A DNA stretch of 64,000 bases from Ampullaceana balthica (GCA_944989445.1 CALYLW010001077.1:37028-101027), one strand, 5' to 3'. Shown: positions 11,601 through 24,718, counted from the stretch's first letter. Numbers and translations: made by a program. Notes: generated by a model not told the origin, from the sequence alone.

Positions 11601-13675
11601 TGGCGGGGCCTATGATCTATATACCTATGACATGTACACCTAAGATCTATGATATATACACCTATGATCTATGATATATACACCTATGATCTATGATCTA
11701 TACACCTATGATCTATGATCTATACACCTATGATCTATGATATATACACCTATGATCTATGATCTATACACCTATGATCTATACACCTATGATCTATACA
11801 CCTATGATATTTACACCTATGATCTATACACCTATGATCTATGATCTATACACCTATGATCTATACACCTATGATCTATACACCTATGATATTTACACCT
11901 ATGATCTATACACCTATGATCTATGATATACACCTATGATCTATGCACCGATGATCTATGTACCTATGATCTATGATCTATACACCTATGATCTATGATC
12001 TATACACCTATGATCTATGAAATATACACCTATGATCTATGATATATACACCTATGATCTATGATCGATACACCTATGATCTATACACCTATGATCTATA
12101 CACCTATGATCTATGATATATACACCTATGATCTATGATCTATACACCTATGATCTATGATATATACACCTATGATCTATGATCTATACACCTATGATCT
12201 ATACACCTATGATCTATACACCTATGATATTTACACCTATGATCTATACACCTATGATCTATGATATATACACCTATGATCTATACACCTATGATCTATA
12301 CATCTATGATATTTACACCTATGATCTATACACCTATGATCTATGATATACACACCTATGATCTATACACCTATGATCTATGCACCGATGATCTATGCAC
12401 CTATGATTTATACACCTATGATCTATGATATATACACCTATGATCTATGATATATACACCTATGATCTATGATCTATACACCTATGATCTATACACCTAT
12501 GATCTATACACCTATGATCTATACACCTATGATCTATGATATATACACCTATGATCTATGATCTATACACCTATGATCTATGATATATACACCTATGATC
12601 TATGATCTATACACCTATGATCTATACACCTATGATATATACACCTATGATCTATGATATATACACCTATGATCTATGATCTATGCACCTATGATCTATG
12701 ATCTATACACCTATGATCTATGATCTATACACCTATGATCTATGATCTATACACCTATGATCTATGATCTATACACCTATGATCTATACACCTATGATCT
12801 ATACACCTATGATCTATACACCTATGATCTATACACCTATGAGCTATACACCTATTATCTATGCACCGATGATCTATGCACCTATGATCTATACACCTAT
12901 GATCTATGATCTATACACCTATGATCTATGATCTATACACCTATGATCTATGATCTATACACCTATGATCTATACACCTATGATCTATGATATATACACC
13001 TATGATCTATTATATATATACCTATGATCTATACACCTATGATCTATACATCTATGATCTATGATATATACACCTATGATCTATGCACCTATGATCTATG
13101 CACTTTGATCTATGATATATACACCTATGATCTATACACCTATGATCTATGATATATACACATTTGATCTATACACCTATGATCTATGCACCTATGATCT
13201 ATGCACCTATGATCTATGCACCTATGATCTATGCACCTATGATCTATACACCTATGATATATACACCTATGATCTATACACCTATGATCAAGGCACCTAT
13301 GATCTATGCACCTATGATCTATGCACCGATGATCTATGCACCTATGATCTATGCACCTATGATCTATGCACCTATGATCTATGCACCTATGATCTATGCA
13401 CCTATGATCTATGCACCTATGATCTATGCACCTATGATCTATGCACCGATGATCTATATACCTTTGATCTATACACCTATGATCTATGCACCTATGATCT
13501 ATGCACCTATGACCTATGCACCTATGATCTATTCACCTATGATCTATGCACCTATGATCTATGCACCTATGATCTATACACCTATGATCTATGCACCTAT
13601 GATCTATGCACCGATGATCTATACACCTTTGATCTACACACCTATGATCTATACACCTATGATCTATGCACCTAA
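11601..13675. repeat. 15-bp / 7-bp composite satellite, about 2.1 kb
   Basis: Built from ATGATCTATACACCT (15 bp) with optional 7-bp ATGATCT or ATGATAT insertions. In the last 500 bp the unit becomes ATGATCTATGCACCT without insertions, which opens 180-codon ORFs from 13112. GATC occurs nearly every unit. The ORFs are low-complexity by-products. Confidence 0.95.
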
Positions 13676-13689
13676 GTCTATAGTGCCAC

Positions 13690-14409
13690 AATAAGACACC
13701 AAAGGGCAGACAATCATGATATTCCAGAAAGTTGTCGACGCCACTTGTTCTGTGACACCTTGTGACCTCCCTCCCCCTCCCCCACTCACCCATTGACAAT
13801 CATGATTCACTCTCTGTGGCGACCACGTACGGAGATGTGACCTATATTCTCACTTACACTTTACACGCATGAATGACTTTGGACTGGATCACCCCCACCA
13901 CCCCCAAGCTGGCAGGAAAATGTCCGGGCTGGTTGTCTTGGAAACCAAAACTTGTCGCATAAAAGTTATAATTGATTCTATATTCTATAGGGTGACCGAT
14001 TGTGTCATTACCAAGTGAAGTCTGTATTTTGCTAAATATGATGAAATCAATGTACACAAACAAATATGATAAGAAATAAAGATCAGCAGATGAACACAAA
14101 TGCACCCTCTCAACAAAGAAAACACAATGTTGATTGGAGAACGTTTGTACGTTTGACTCGGAAAGGTTGACCACTCCGATTAACCATTGTATGAGAATTC
14201 CTGGTTGTATAGAGTTTAAGTGACTTCTAAAACAGCGAGAATCCGTGGCTATATGTCATTAAATGAAATCTTTGGAATCTTAAGTAAGATAGCTTTAGAT
14301 TGATTCTAAAATTTTGAAAATCCCTGCTAAGATAGCATTAGGGTCAGCGATAAAATCTTGAGAATACCTTTAATTAGTATTAAGGTGACTTAGGAAATTG
14401 TGAGAATCC
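13690..14409. other. No gene seen; weak degenerate repeat
   Basis: Single-copy sequence. From about 14180 to 14640 the phrase GAGAATCCCTGGTCAG and related words (AAAATCCCTGCTAAG, GAGAATACC) recur about every 60-70 bp, a decayed repeat that later received the MITE at 14418. ORFs here match nothing I recognise. Confidence 0.4.
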
Positions 14410-14417
14410 CTGGTCAG

Positions 14418-14566
14418 CAATGTTCCATGTAAGCTGCGTGGCTGCGCAGATATCAGACCGACGTTCAGAATTGCATGCAGTTATTGCATAAGATGCTGTG
14501 CAACTTTGCACACGAGTTTTTTTTGTAACTTTGCACACGGACCAACGAACCTTAGAGGGAACATTG
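14418..14566. mobile_element. 149-bp hAT-type MITE with 8-bp TSD
   Basis: The left end is CAATGTTCC and the right end GGAACATTG, a perfect short inverted terminus. CTGGTCAG flanks it exactly at 14410-14417 and 14567-14574, the 8-bp duplication expected of hAT elements. No coding capacity. GCAACTTTGCACACG-type words are repeated inside. It sits in the degenerate repeat described for the neighbouring stretch. Confidence 0.88.
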
Positions 14567-14574
14567 CTGGTCAG

Positions 14575-15020
14575 ATATCATAAAGTTGACTTAGTGAGAA
14601 TCCCTGGTCAGACAGCATTAAGGGGACTTAAGAAATCGTGTCATTTTCGACGTGATGCTGTAGGCAACGCAAGTCACATGACTATAGTCACGCCATCTTT
14701 TGTTGCCAATTCTTCGTTCCCACTTTCTAAACAGAACTTGGCCGTTAACTCATCAATACAGCGTGGATATGTCGAGGGAAGTGCAGGGGCACACGTGGAG
14801 GTTGCGGGGCACTAGTCCTCCTATCCGGTGCACATGTGGAGGTTGCGGGGCAATAGTCCTCATAGGAGCTGGTTTATGTATAAGTTATATAGGAGCACAG
14901 AATTTCGTTGTGGGAATGCCCTCAGGCGGAGACATTTTTACCTTGTTATGGACCTGGCTGTAGAGATTTGTGTTGGGTTGCAAGGGTGACACTGACACCA
15001 GGCACACCACCACTTTGACT
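14575..15020. other. No gene seen
   Basis: Single-copy stretch with one local duplication: a roughly 45-bp segment containing GTGGAGGTTGCGGGGCA occurs twice, near 14793 and 14836. ORFs are short and unrecognised. Confidence 0.4.
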
Positions 15021-16745
15021 TAGGGAGATATTAGCACAATCATTGAGTAAATAGGGAGATATTAGCACAATCATTGAGTAAATAGGGAGATATTAGCACA
15101 ATCATTGAGTAAATAGGGAGATATTAGCACAATCATTGAGTAAATAGGGAGATATTAGCACAATCATTGAGTAAATAGGGAGATATTAGCACAATCATTG
15201 AGTAAATAGGGAGATATTAGCACAATCATTGAGTAAATAGGGAGATATTAGCACAATCATTGAGTAAATAGGGAGATATTAGCACAATCATTGAGTAAAT
15301 AGGGAGATATTAGCACAATCATTGAGTAAATAGGGAGATATTAGCACAATCATTGAGTAAATAGGGAGATATTAGCACAATCATTGAGTAAATAGGGAGA
15401 TATTAGCACAATCATTGAGTAAATAGGGAGATATTAGCACAATCATTGAGTAAATAGGGAGATATTAGCACAATCAGTGAGTAAATAGGGAGATATTAGC
15501 ACAATCATGAGTAAATAGGGAGATATTAGCACAATCATTGAGTAAATAGGGAGATATTAGCACAATCATTGAGTAAATAGGGAGATATTAGCACAATCAT
15601 TGAGTAAATAGGGAGATATTAGCACAATCATTGAGTAAATAGGGAGATATTAGCACAATCATTGAGTAAATAGGGAGATATTAGCACAATCATTGAGTAA
15701 ATAGGGAGATATTAGCACAATCATTGAGTAAATAGGGAGATATTAGCACAATCATTGAGTAAATAGGGAGATATTAGCACAATCATTGAGTAAATAGGGA
15801 GATATTAGCACAATCATTGAGTAAATAGGGAGATATTAGCACAATCATTGAGTAAATAGGGAGATATTAGCACAATCATTGAGTAAATAGGGAGATATTA
15901 GCACAATCATTGAGTAAATAGGGAGATATTAGCACAATCATTGAGTAAATAGGGAGATATTAGCACAATCATTGAGTAAATAGGGAGATATTAGCACAAT
16001 CATTGAGTAAATAGGGAGATATTAGCACAATCATTGAGTAAATAGGGAGATATTAGCACAATCATTGAGTAAATAGGGAGATATTAGCACAATCATTGAG
16101 TAAATAGGGAGATATTAGCACAATCAGTGAGTAAATAGGGAGTATTAGCACAATCATTGAGTAAATAGGGATATTAGCACAATCATTGAGTAAATAGGGA
16201 GATATTAGCACATCATGAGTAAATAGGGAGATATTAGCACAATCATTGAGTAAATAGGGAGATATTAGCACATCATTGAGTAAATAGGGAGATATTAGCA
16301 CAATCATTGAGTAAATAGGGAGATATTAGCACAATCATTGAGTAAATAGGGAGATATTAGCACAATCATTGAGTAAATAGGGAGATATTAGCACAATCAT
16401 TGAGTAAATAGGGAGATATTAGCACAATCATTGAGTAAATAGGGAGATATTAGCACAATCATTGAGTAAATAGGGAGATATTAGCACAATCATTGAGTAA
16501 ATAGGGAGATATTAGCACATCATTGAGTAAATAGGGAGATATTAGCACAATCATTGAGTAAATAGGGAGATATTAGCACAATCATTGAGTAAATAGGGAG
16601 ATATTAGCACAATCATTGAGTAAATAGGGAGATATTAGCACAATCATTGAGTAAATAGGGAGATATTAGCACAATCATTGAGTAAATAGGGAGATATTAG
16701 CACAATCAATGAGTAAATAGGGAGATATTAGCACAATCAGTGAGT
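15021..16745. repeat. 31-bp minisatellite, about 55 copies
   Basis: Unit GTAAATAGGGAGATATTAGC plus ACAATCATTGA. Most copies are identical. Variants cluster near 15475-15510 (CAGTGAG, then ATCATGAG) and again at 16125-16270, where single-base losses (GGGAGTATT, GGGATATT, CACATCAT) also occur. Confidence 0.97.
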
Positions 16746-16872
16746 ACAAGTACAACAAATAAGAGCAGAATTTGTACAATCAATGAGTACAACGAATAAG
16801 AAAAGCATCATATGAACATTTGTTTTCATATGCCCTGAAAATTCATGATTTCTTCACATACCAAACTTGGCT

Positions 16873-17053
16873 GCGAGCCGCGTCTCCGTGACCCAACGAT
16901 TGATGTGTTGCTGAAATATTGACAAGCGTCACTAGCCATGTCTCCGTGACCTAACAATTGATGTGTTGCTGAAATATTGACAAGCGTTACTAGCCGTGTC
17001 TCCCTGACCTAATGATTGATGTTTTGCTGAAATACTGACAAGCGACACTAGCC
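16873..17053. repeat. 58-bp tandem repeat, 3 copies
   Basis: Three diverged copies of a unit running from TAGCCGTGTCTCCGTGACC to AATATTGACAAGCGTCAC. Confidence 0.85.
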
Positions 17054-17059
17054 GCGGGT

Positions 17060-17955
17060 CTGGTCTGGATGCACTCAGCATTCATCCGGACTGCTAATGC
17101 CAGGCTATAGTTAAAAATGAGATGAGAACCGCCGTGCCAATGGTTATGGAGTGGTAAGGAAAATGAGGTAGAAGAGGTCAAAGGTTAAACGGATGGCATT
17201 TCCGGCTAGCCCCTGATGATCATCGTCATTCAAAAGTTGGCTCAAAATGTCCTTTTCCGTGAAATTTTAGAAGAGTTTTAGGGCGACCATAAAAACGAGA
17301 TGCTGAAATAAAAAATAATACATTGTGGATGAAGGACAAGTTCAAGGAAGATCGTTGTGTATTTTAAGAGAACGAAATTAAACAGAATGACTGGAAAAAA
17401 ATCCAGTCTTATCCATTTTGTATTACTTAACCCTTGTTTGCAATAGTTGCATTGTGAATGAAAAAAAAACAATGCAGTTAAGTTTCATCGTTATATTTGT
17501 GTCTTTTTAAAACTGTGCTTTCGACGAAGAAGGCATTTTGCTGTTACGATCATTGTTTTTATTGTTGTTTTTCACCCTCTTCAGGCAACCTCCAATCTTC
17601 TGTCACCGGTGTCTTTCACCGATAGCTCGCCTTAAACTTTAACATATTAGATCTTAATTAGGAGGAACTCATGCTCTGAACTGAAAGATTGCGATTCACA
17701 TGTGGACACATGGATGAACAATACAGTCTTCAACACATAGAATTACATTAATTTGACACGAGGTCATAGAAAATAAACAATTTATTAGCCAAAATAAAAT
17801 AAAAATATATTAAAAGATAATTGAGGTTCACAACCATATTGTTCCAAATCCTTACTAAAGATAATAAGATTGAAAATATTTATTCCACCGTTTGGAACTG
17901 TAGAGTGTTATATTGTCTTGTACTTGTATTAGTAGATCTGCACAGAAATTTATAA
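17060..17955. other. No gene seen
   Basis: Single-copy AT-rich sequence. ORFs are short and unrecognised on both strands. The hydrophobic Tyr/Cys-rich minus-strand ORFs around 17855-18393 are generated by the next array. Confidence 0.4.
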
Positions 17956-17959
17956 ATAG

Positions 17960-18192
17960 TGTGTACACATATAGTACACATATAGTACACAATAGTACAC
18001 AAATAGTACACATATAGTACACATATAGAACACAATAGTACACATATAGTACACAATAGTACACATATAGTACACAAATAGTACACATATAGAACACAAT
18101 AGTACACATATAGTACACATATAGTACACAGATAGTACACATATAGTACACAGATGGTAAACATATAGTACACATATAGTACACATATAGTA
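17960..18192. repeat. 10-11-bp satellite (AGTACACATAT)
   Basis: Mixed 11-bp AGTACACATAT and 10-bp AGTACACAAT units, about 21 copies, with occasional AGAACAC and GATGGTAAAC variants. The minus strand reads as Tyr-Val-Cys-Thr-Ile repeats without functional meaning. Confidence 0.93.
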
Positions 18193-18199
18193 AAGATCA

Positions 18200-18880
18200 A
18201 GTTGACTGCCCGAAGCTTGCCATACGCAGTTTTCATGTTCATCCAATGACGCAGCAAATCGAAAGTCAACAAACAAATTCAATGAAATTTTTGGGGTTAT
18301 ACAAATGTAGAAGATGAGCTTTGTGACGTCACTACAAGATATTATCGTATTGAGTTCTTCCCCTTCAAACCATTCTTTCGTTTTTGAAAACAAAAACCCT
18401 TATAATAAACCAGCGGGGCGTGTGAATGAAAGTGGACGATGACATGTCACGTGGGAGACAATGACAGTTGCGCCCTCTGCGCGTGACTCATGTAGGCCAC
18501 ATCCCTGGGTCACCCTGACCACCAGCATCTGATAAGATCAATGAAGACCCCCGGTCACACGATGCCGGTTAAAAGCATTTCGCAATAAGTAACCGCTTCT
18601 GTATAGATCGTTGCTGCAACCGGATTGTCATCTTCTCTGCTGCACCCGGTGCCTGCTTCTCACCAACAACATCCCTGCTCAAACTCAAACATGACTTTAC
18701 TTCTAGTCCCAACGTTTAAAAAGGAAGTGTAACCGAATTGGGGGTTCGTTGTTTTAGGACAGGTGGTCTATTAAACATCCTGCTTGGTAGTACCATACCA
18801 TCGCCCCTCCCACCCCACGGGCCCCGCTACTTCCACAGACCCGAGGGTCCTCTCATTTAATTAATGTTATAATATCGTAT
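18200..18880. other. No gene seen
   Basis: Single-copy sequence of moderate GC content. No convincing ORF, tRNA or transposon end was found. Confidence 0.4.
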
Positions 18881-18882
18881 AC

Positions 18883-18885
<3 letters not shown>

Positions 18886-18954
<69 letters not shown>

Positions 18955-18966
18955 TATATATATATT
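18886..18966. repeat. (TA)n microsatellite
   Basis: About 80 bp of alternating TA, broken once by AATA. It directly precedes the 51-bp array. Confidence 0.97.
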
Positions 18967-18979
18967 AAGTTGCAAGGAT

Positions 18980-19330
18980 CTGTTACAGTTACGTTAGGGC
19001 TCTTATTATTGTACCCTGCCTTACTCTGATCTCTTACAGTTACGTTAGGGCTCTTATTATTGTACCCTGCCTTACTCTGATCTCTTACAGTTACGCTAGG
19101 GCTCTTATTATTGTACCCTGCCTTACTCTGATCTCTTACAGTTATGTTAGGGCTCTTATTATTGTACCCTGCCTTACTCTGATCTCTTACAGTTACGCTA
19201 GGGCTCTTATTATTGTACCCTGCCTTACTCTGATCTCTTACAGTTACGTTAGGGCTCTTATTGTACCCTGCCTTACTCTGATCTCTTACAGTTACGTTAG
19301 GGCTCTTATTGTACCCTGCCTTACTCTCAA
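18980..19330. repeat. 51-bp minisatellite, 7 copies
   Basis: Unit GTTACGTTAGGGCTCTTATT, ATTGTACCCTGCCTTACTCT, GATCTCTTACA. The last two copies have lost 6 bp (one ATT-ATT). Since 51 and 45 are both multiples of three, a minus-strand ORF (18867-19394) stays open. It begins outside the array and ends in the TA repeat, so I do not call it a gene. Confidence 0.94.
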
Positions 19331-19920
19331 ACACTGGCCTTAAATATTTTAGACAACAGAACAATTTAGTATGTGAACCAACCAACACCTTCACAACTTT
19401 GCATCAAACTACCACACAAGTCATTCATCTAGCAACTCTACCTATAGTAGCACTGTAAAAAAAAACCCCATGAATCAACACAACCGCGCCCCCTGGTGTT
19501 GTATGGAGTGAATGCAGTGAGATCGAGACAAGTTAAAGTACGTCCATCATTGCGTGAATATCTTATCATCTCATCATATTTATTTAGGCTAATTTTTAAA
19601 TACCTTCCAAAATGAATCAAGAAACATTGTGTCTCCATGGTGCCCAGAATTTCAACACAGATCCCGACTTGCCTTTGAATTTTTTAATGTAATGAAGAGT
19701 TTCTTTTCATATTTATGTGCTTCAAATTGAGCTTACTTCTAACTGCACATTTCTTAATGTCACATTTTGTTACATTTATATTTGTAAAAAATTAAAAATA
19801 AAAAAAAACTGAGTGGAGAGTGGTCTCATTTAAATTTAGATACAATTTTAATAACATATTCCTATTTAGTCATAGACACTCATAGCATCTGATATTTGTA
19901 GGAGAGGCGACTGTGATGGA
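19331..19920. other. No gene seen
   Basis: AT-rich single-copy sequence with an A-rich run at about 19787-19810. Nothing recognised. Confidence 0.4.
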
Positions 19921-20063
19921 ATCTTATCTCATACAGACGCTACTTCCATACAGAAGATGATTACGTCCTACGCTTACCCATGGTTTATGTCTCGTGTTGC
20001 ATTTTTATTAGAGTTTTAAATGTTGATAAAGTGTTGGTTTTCCTGGTTTTCTCAGGCAACCCG
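19921..20063 (-). mobile_element. LINE 3' end, 5'-truncated copy
   Basis: The minus strand carries the LINE 3' region also seen at 41233 and 54603: the GAAAACCAGGAAAACC to AACACTTTATCAACA stretch, then the 3' UTR ending AAGTAGCGTCTGTA and an AGATAAGA tail. It is diverged by several substitutions. Confidence 0.8.
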
Positions 20064-20283
20064 ATGCACGTCCAAAACACGGTCGGAACGAACGAGAATC
20101 AGTAGAATTTATTTGCTTTCACAATCAAGGCTGAAAGTGCCGAAATGGGTGCTATTTATTTATTAGTTAATAGATACATGATGTATTTTATAAACTTACA
20201 TCTCAATTTCTTACACCTCGATCATTGATATCATACAACTATTTCTTAACTCTAAGCTCTTGGACACATATATCTTACACTTA

Positions 20284-20683
20284 GGGGCCGTCCATTAAAG
20301 ATGTCACGAACCTGGGGTGAAAGTGGGGCTGTTTAAGAAATGAGACGTCACGTCAAAACGCGCAACTTTAAATAAAAAAATCAACTTAAATATTTTATTG
20401 CTTACAATTTATTTAATGAGGTTTTACATGGCCTTATGCGTGTTACGATATCAGTGATCAGAATGCAGCCTTACATTAAATACAAACTGAAATGACAATA
20501 AATTGATATGAAAAATGCTCTTTTTCAAATAGACAATACGGCTTTTATGGGGCGAGAGTGCGCTAAACTTTATGACGTCATATTGGATGGGCGTCTAACT
20601 TTTTTGTGACGACGTGTGACAACAAGGAAGGGAGGGGGGTGAAAAATCGACCAAAATCACGTGTCGTCATTTATGGACGGCCC
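20284..20683. mobile_element. 400-bp TIR element, PIF/Harbinger-like MITE
   Basis: Left end GGGGCCGTCCATTAAAGATG, right end the reverse complement of GGGCCGTCCATAAATGACG. TTA lies immediately outside both ends (20281-20283 and 20684-20686), matching the 3-bp TWA duplication of PIF/Harbinger elements. The interior is AT-rich and has no transposase. A diverged partial copy is at 47547. The superfamily call rests only on the termini. Confidence 0.75.
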
Positions 20684-20689
20684 TTACAC

Positions 20690-22060
20690 CCCACAATTTC
20701 ATACTCTTAAGCTCTTGGACATATCTTGCTCTTACTCTTACAGTTACATCCTAAAACTATGTCGTAGCTCTAAGCTATTGTACTATTTGTACACACATAT
20801 CTTACATGCCACGACTACGTGCTAACATCTCACACACTCAGTTTCCGACACACACCATTTATTGGAGATCACTATCGACTACTTTTATCATTGTATGCTG
20901 GCAGATGCATGTGTTGACAAGAGACAGGGGCCAGCACTCACTCAAGTGGGTTAGTTAAAACAGGGGCGTCAGTAGGGGGGTGCGGACCTCACCGGGGGAC
21001 ACGAACATGTAAAATTCTGTATATTCCTGTTATTTGACACTGGCAGACTCGATGTAGGTCTATGGGGTAAGTTGTGAGTGGGTGACACCAACTCTAGTGA
21101 CGCCTCTGCGTCAACATACTACAACACTGCACTGTACTTTGTTACCGTGTTAGTTTTTATAGGGCTTTATGGGGAAAGGGGGGAGGGAGGGGGTACTGGA
21201 CGGTCTCTTATCTGTAAGACCATCAACTGGTCTAACCTCACCTGCCAGGTACAGCTACAATAAAATACCCGGCAACCTTACCACCCACGCCACACGTCAG
21301 AGTAAAATCCAGAGAAAACAGAACAACAAAAAATGTCGTCACACCAATGCTGAGACACCGTTGACTTTATTTAAACTTATTGTTGTTTAACATCAACAGC
21401 ATGCGTACAAGCATCGTCAACGGATCTTCGTCTTCTTTACATTATAGATCTTTTCATGGTGATTTGTTGGTTTGCAAGTTTTAATTTAAAAAAAACAAAA
21501 TAAAAACAAAACTTTTTAGTTCCATCAGGCTAAATTATCTAAATATCAGCAAAACAATAATAAATTATACATAAGTTCTGAATCGACAAAAAGTCATGAC
21601 ACCTTATGTAATTTGTAGGTACTCTCTAAGAATCATCTATTGCAAAGCGAATATTTTTTTATTAGCCTACTTCAGGAAGCCCCACGTGTTTCAGTGTGAG
21701 GACCGATCTATTTAAGTGTTACAGTTTGAATTTGATGACTGTTGAGGGCAGTTGAGGCGCACGTCTATTAGTAAAAACACAGATGATCCCCCTTCCTGGA
21801 TCACATGTTACGCCCTAAACAATCCAGGGGTTCTAACGTTCTGTATTTAGGCGTGTCACCAGTTCCTACGCGAACGTGAGATCCGCGTAATAAGTGCAGC
21901 CACGTTATGAACGGTAACTCGTGTCACCGAGACAGGAGTTATGTCCCTTGAAAGACTGCAGTGTACTCCGTCATTGAATGATTCACGGCCCGCGAATGTT
22001 TACCTTTCTAATATTTAAGGGCCTCACTTGTGAGAAGTTTGCGGGGGTCGATGTGGGTTG
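20690..22060. other. No gene seen
   Basis: Single-copy sequence. The 20255-20790 stretch contains scattered CTTACAC/CTCTTACTCTTACAG words, a weak pyrimidine-rich repeat. Plus-strand ORFs of 60-73 codons at 21078-21390 are unrecognised. Confidence 0.4.
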
Positions 22061-22061
22061 G

Positions 22062-22285
22062 TGGCTTGCGATGGTGTATGTGGTGTGTGGCTTGCGATGG
22101 TGTATGTGGTGTGCGGCTTGCGATGGTGTATGTGGTGTGTGGCTTGCGATGGTGTATGTGGTGTGGGGCTTGCGATAGTGTATGTGTTGTGTGGCTTGCG
22201 ATGGTGTATGTGGTGTGTGGGAGTTGCTTGCAATGGTGTGTGGTGGTGGCTTGCAATGGTGTATGTGGTGTGTAGGGGCTGCTTG
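22062..22285. repeat. 26-bp GT-rich minisatellite, about 8 copies
   Basis: Unit GGCTTGCGATGGTGTATGTG plus GTGTGT. The last copies are rearranged (GGAGTTGCTTGCAATGG, GTGGTGGCTTGC). Open frames on both strands are repeat by-products. Confidence 0.94.
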
Positions 22286-23784
22286 CGTTTGTATTAATTT
22301 TCTATCTTCACTGATTTTGAAGAAGCTCACATGGACTCATGGAGAGAAACGTAACTCGATGAAAATTTCTATATGTACACATTCGACTCAGTTGAGTGAT
22401 ATGTTTTACATAATAATGATTTTGTTAGAAACACTGACACCAATACAATCACATCGTTGATCAGCAATGAAGCGATTGGTTGTTGAGATGTCATTGGGGG
22501 AAGGAATAATAAGAGTCCCCACACCTCCCCTCCCCAAAGTTCATGTCAGTACAGACATGACATCGGTTGTGTCCATATCATGTAAAAACACATGACTTTT
22601 GTGTGTTTGTCTCTATACCTTGTAACATAATACATCATTCAAACAAGGCATCCAATTAAACCTAACAAATTCTAAACAAACTAAAAGCCTAAATTTCAAT
22701 AAATTGAGACGGTACCAGTGTTTTAAAAAAAGGGTTAGTAAAAAAAATCTAGGCGGATTAAATAAATTTGAAAGGCAAAATGTGTTCACCAAAATAAACA
22801 TAATTTAAAAAAAAATAAGTTACAGTACAAAGCAATAAACCGCCACACCCCATATTATACAATGACGACCTCCCTTAGACGTCTGCATGAGATAATGGCA
22901 AACTAAGGCAATTTTTCATACAAAAACAAACATTAAAACTCTCACATATTTAGGTGCTCTCATTTTCTTAACGCAATATTAAATGACATTACACTGATTC
23001 GATGATATTTTACTTTTACTTCCACACTAAATCCATCAACATCTAGTTCGTGAAAGTGACTAACGAAAGGGAAGCAACCAGTAAAATAATTGCGCAATTT
23101 GCCTGGATATGTCTGAAATTTATTGATTCAACTATTTCCCCCAAAAGGTGACGAATGTTTATGCTATAGATACAAATATTTTTAAAAGTAAGATAGAACA
23201 GTGGTCTGTGTCAGCTGAAGATGCTTTAATTATTTTGTTATACAAATCTGTTGGAAGTGTTGACAAAAATATCCAATTTATTGGGAATTTTGAGCAGCCA
23301 TCAACTGTTTGTCTTGTGATTGTCTCCCTTGGCTACCCTTTTAATTGCTATTTGATCATTTTAAATTCCGCCGACCACCAATTTGATTTCAATGAAAATT
23401 AATTTGTAAATGATCAGAGAACTTCAATTCTATTAATTTCAAATTATCATTGAACAGTCTTTAAGGGTTGTTTAAATAATTAAATTTTAAGATAATTTTT
23501 GTTTTGTAAAATAATTAACGTTTTTTAAGTATTAAAAATTGTAGAGTTTAGAGTGATGTTTGCATTTTTTGAATGTTTGGCCTTAGTGACGTACAAGCTG
23601 AATTCATACATCCACCCGTGTTTATCTGGATTACATTTTTCAATACCTTCCAGTTTACTCAGCAGTTTGGAAATGTTTTCTTAACAGAAAAGAAAGTCAA
23701 AAAAAATCCCTCAGGTATGCCAGCTTGGCTACCCACTGATTGAGCTCCTGAAAGTTCTGATGCTTTTGTTGTAGGAAATAGTGT
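22286..23784. other. No gene recognised; one 84-codon ORF
   Basis: AT-rich single-copy DNA. A plus-strand ORF at 23148-23402 has mixed, non-repetitive composition and is more protein-like than its surroundings. I recognise no domain, and it lacks obvious splice sites or a partner exon. It could be an old transposon fragment. Everything else here is shorter. Confidence 0.3.
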
Positions 23785-24535
23785 GTGTCCAACAGGTGAG
23801 TTGTTGTGTTGTTCACCCCCTCCACAGGTGAGTTGTTCACCCCCCTCCACAAGTGAGTTGGTGTGTTGTTCACCCCTCTCCACAGGTGAGTTGGTGTGTT
23901 GTTCACCCCCTCCACAGGTGAGTTGGTGTATTGTTCACCCCCCTCCACAGGTGAGTTGTATTGTTCACCCCCCCTCCACAGGTGAGTTGGTGTGTTGTTC
24001 ACCCCCCTCCACAGGTGAGTTGTTCACCCCCCCACAGGTGAGTTGGTGTATTGTTCACCCCCCTTCACAGGTGAGTTGTATTGTTCACCCCATCCACAGG
24101 TGATTTGTTCACCCCCCTCCACGAGTGAGTTGGTGTGTTGTTCACTCCCCTCCACAGGTGAGTTGGTGTGTTGTTAACCCCCTTCCACAGGTGAGTTGTT
24201 CACCCCCTTCCACGGGTGAGTTGTTCACCTCCCTCCACAGGTGAGTTGGTGTGTTGTTCACCCCCCTCCACAGGTGAGTTGGTGTGTTGTTCACCCCCTC
24301 CACGAGTGAGTTGGTGTGTTGTTCACTCCCCTCCACAGGTGAGTTGGTGTGTTGTTCACCCCCTCCACGGGTGAGTTGGTGTGTTGTTCACCCCCCTCCA
24401 CAGGTGAGTTGGTGTGTTGTTCACCCCCCCTCCACAGGTGAGTTGGTGTGTTGTTCACCCCCTCCACAGGTGAGTTGGTGTGTTGTTCACCCCCCTCCAC
24501 AGGTGAGTTGGTGTGTTGTTCACCCCCCTCCCCCC
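23785..24535. repeat. 32-bp minisatellite carrying CAG|GTGAGT in most units
   Basis: About 23 copies of GTGAGTTGGTGTGTTGTTCA plus CCCCCTCCACAG, with some units shortened by loss of GGTGTGTT. Most plus-strand units join a pyrimidine-rich tract ending CACAG to GTGAGT, so they resemble a 3' and a 5' splice site back to back. The ORFs on both strands come from units of 32-33 bp or less shifting frame. Confidence 0.95.
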
Positions 24536-24605
24536 AGTCTTAACACCTTATCAAAAATAAGGTTTGTTAACTTGTAACTCGATTCTTTATAAATGGCATC
24601 AAACT

Positions 24606-24718
24606 TTGAGAACTGTCAGATTCAACTATATTAATATCTGTTGTGAGAACTGTCAGATTCAACTACATTAATATCTGTTGTGAGAACTGTCAGATTCAAC
24701 TATATTAATATCTGCTGG
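24606..24718. repeat. 37-bp tandem repeat, 3 copies
   Basis: Three copies of TGAGAACTGTCAGATTCAAC followed by TATATTAATATCTGTTG, with single-base differences. Confidence 0.93.

Noticed and set aside
22613..22801. 62-codon hydrophobic minus-strand ORF as a membrane protein
   Set aside because: AT-rich context, no homology recognised, and no conserved neighbours; consistent with a chance ORF.
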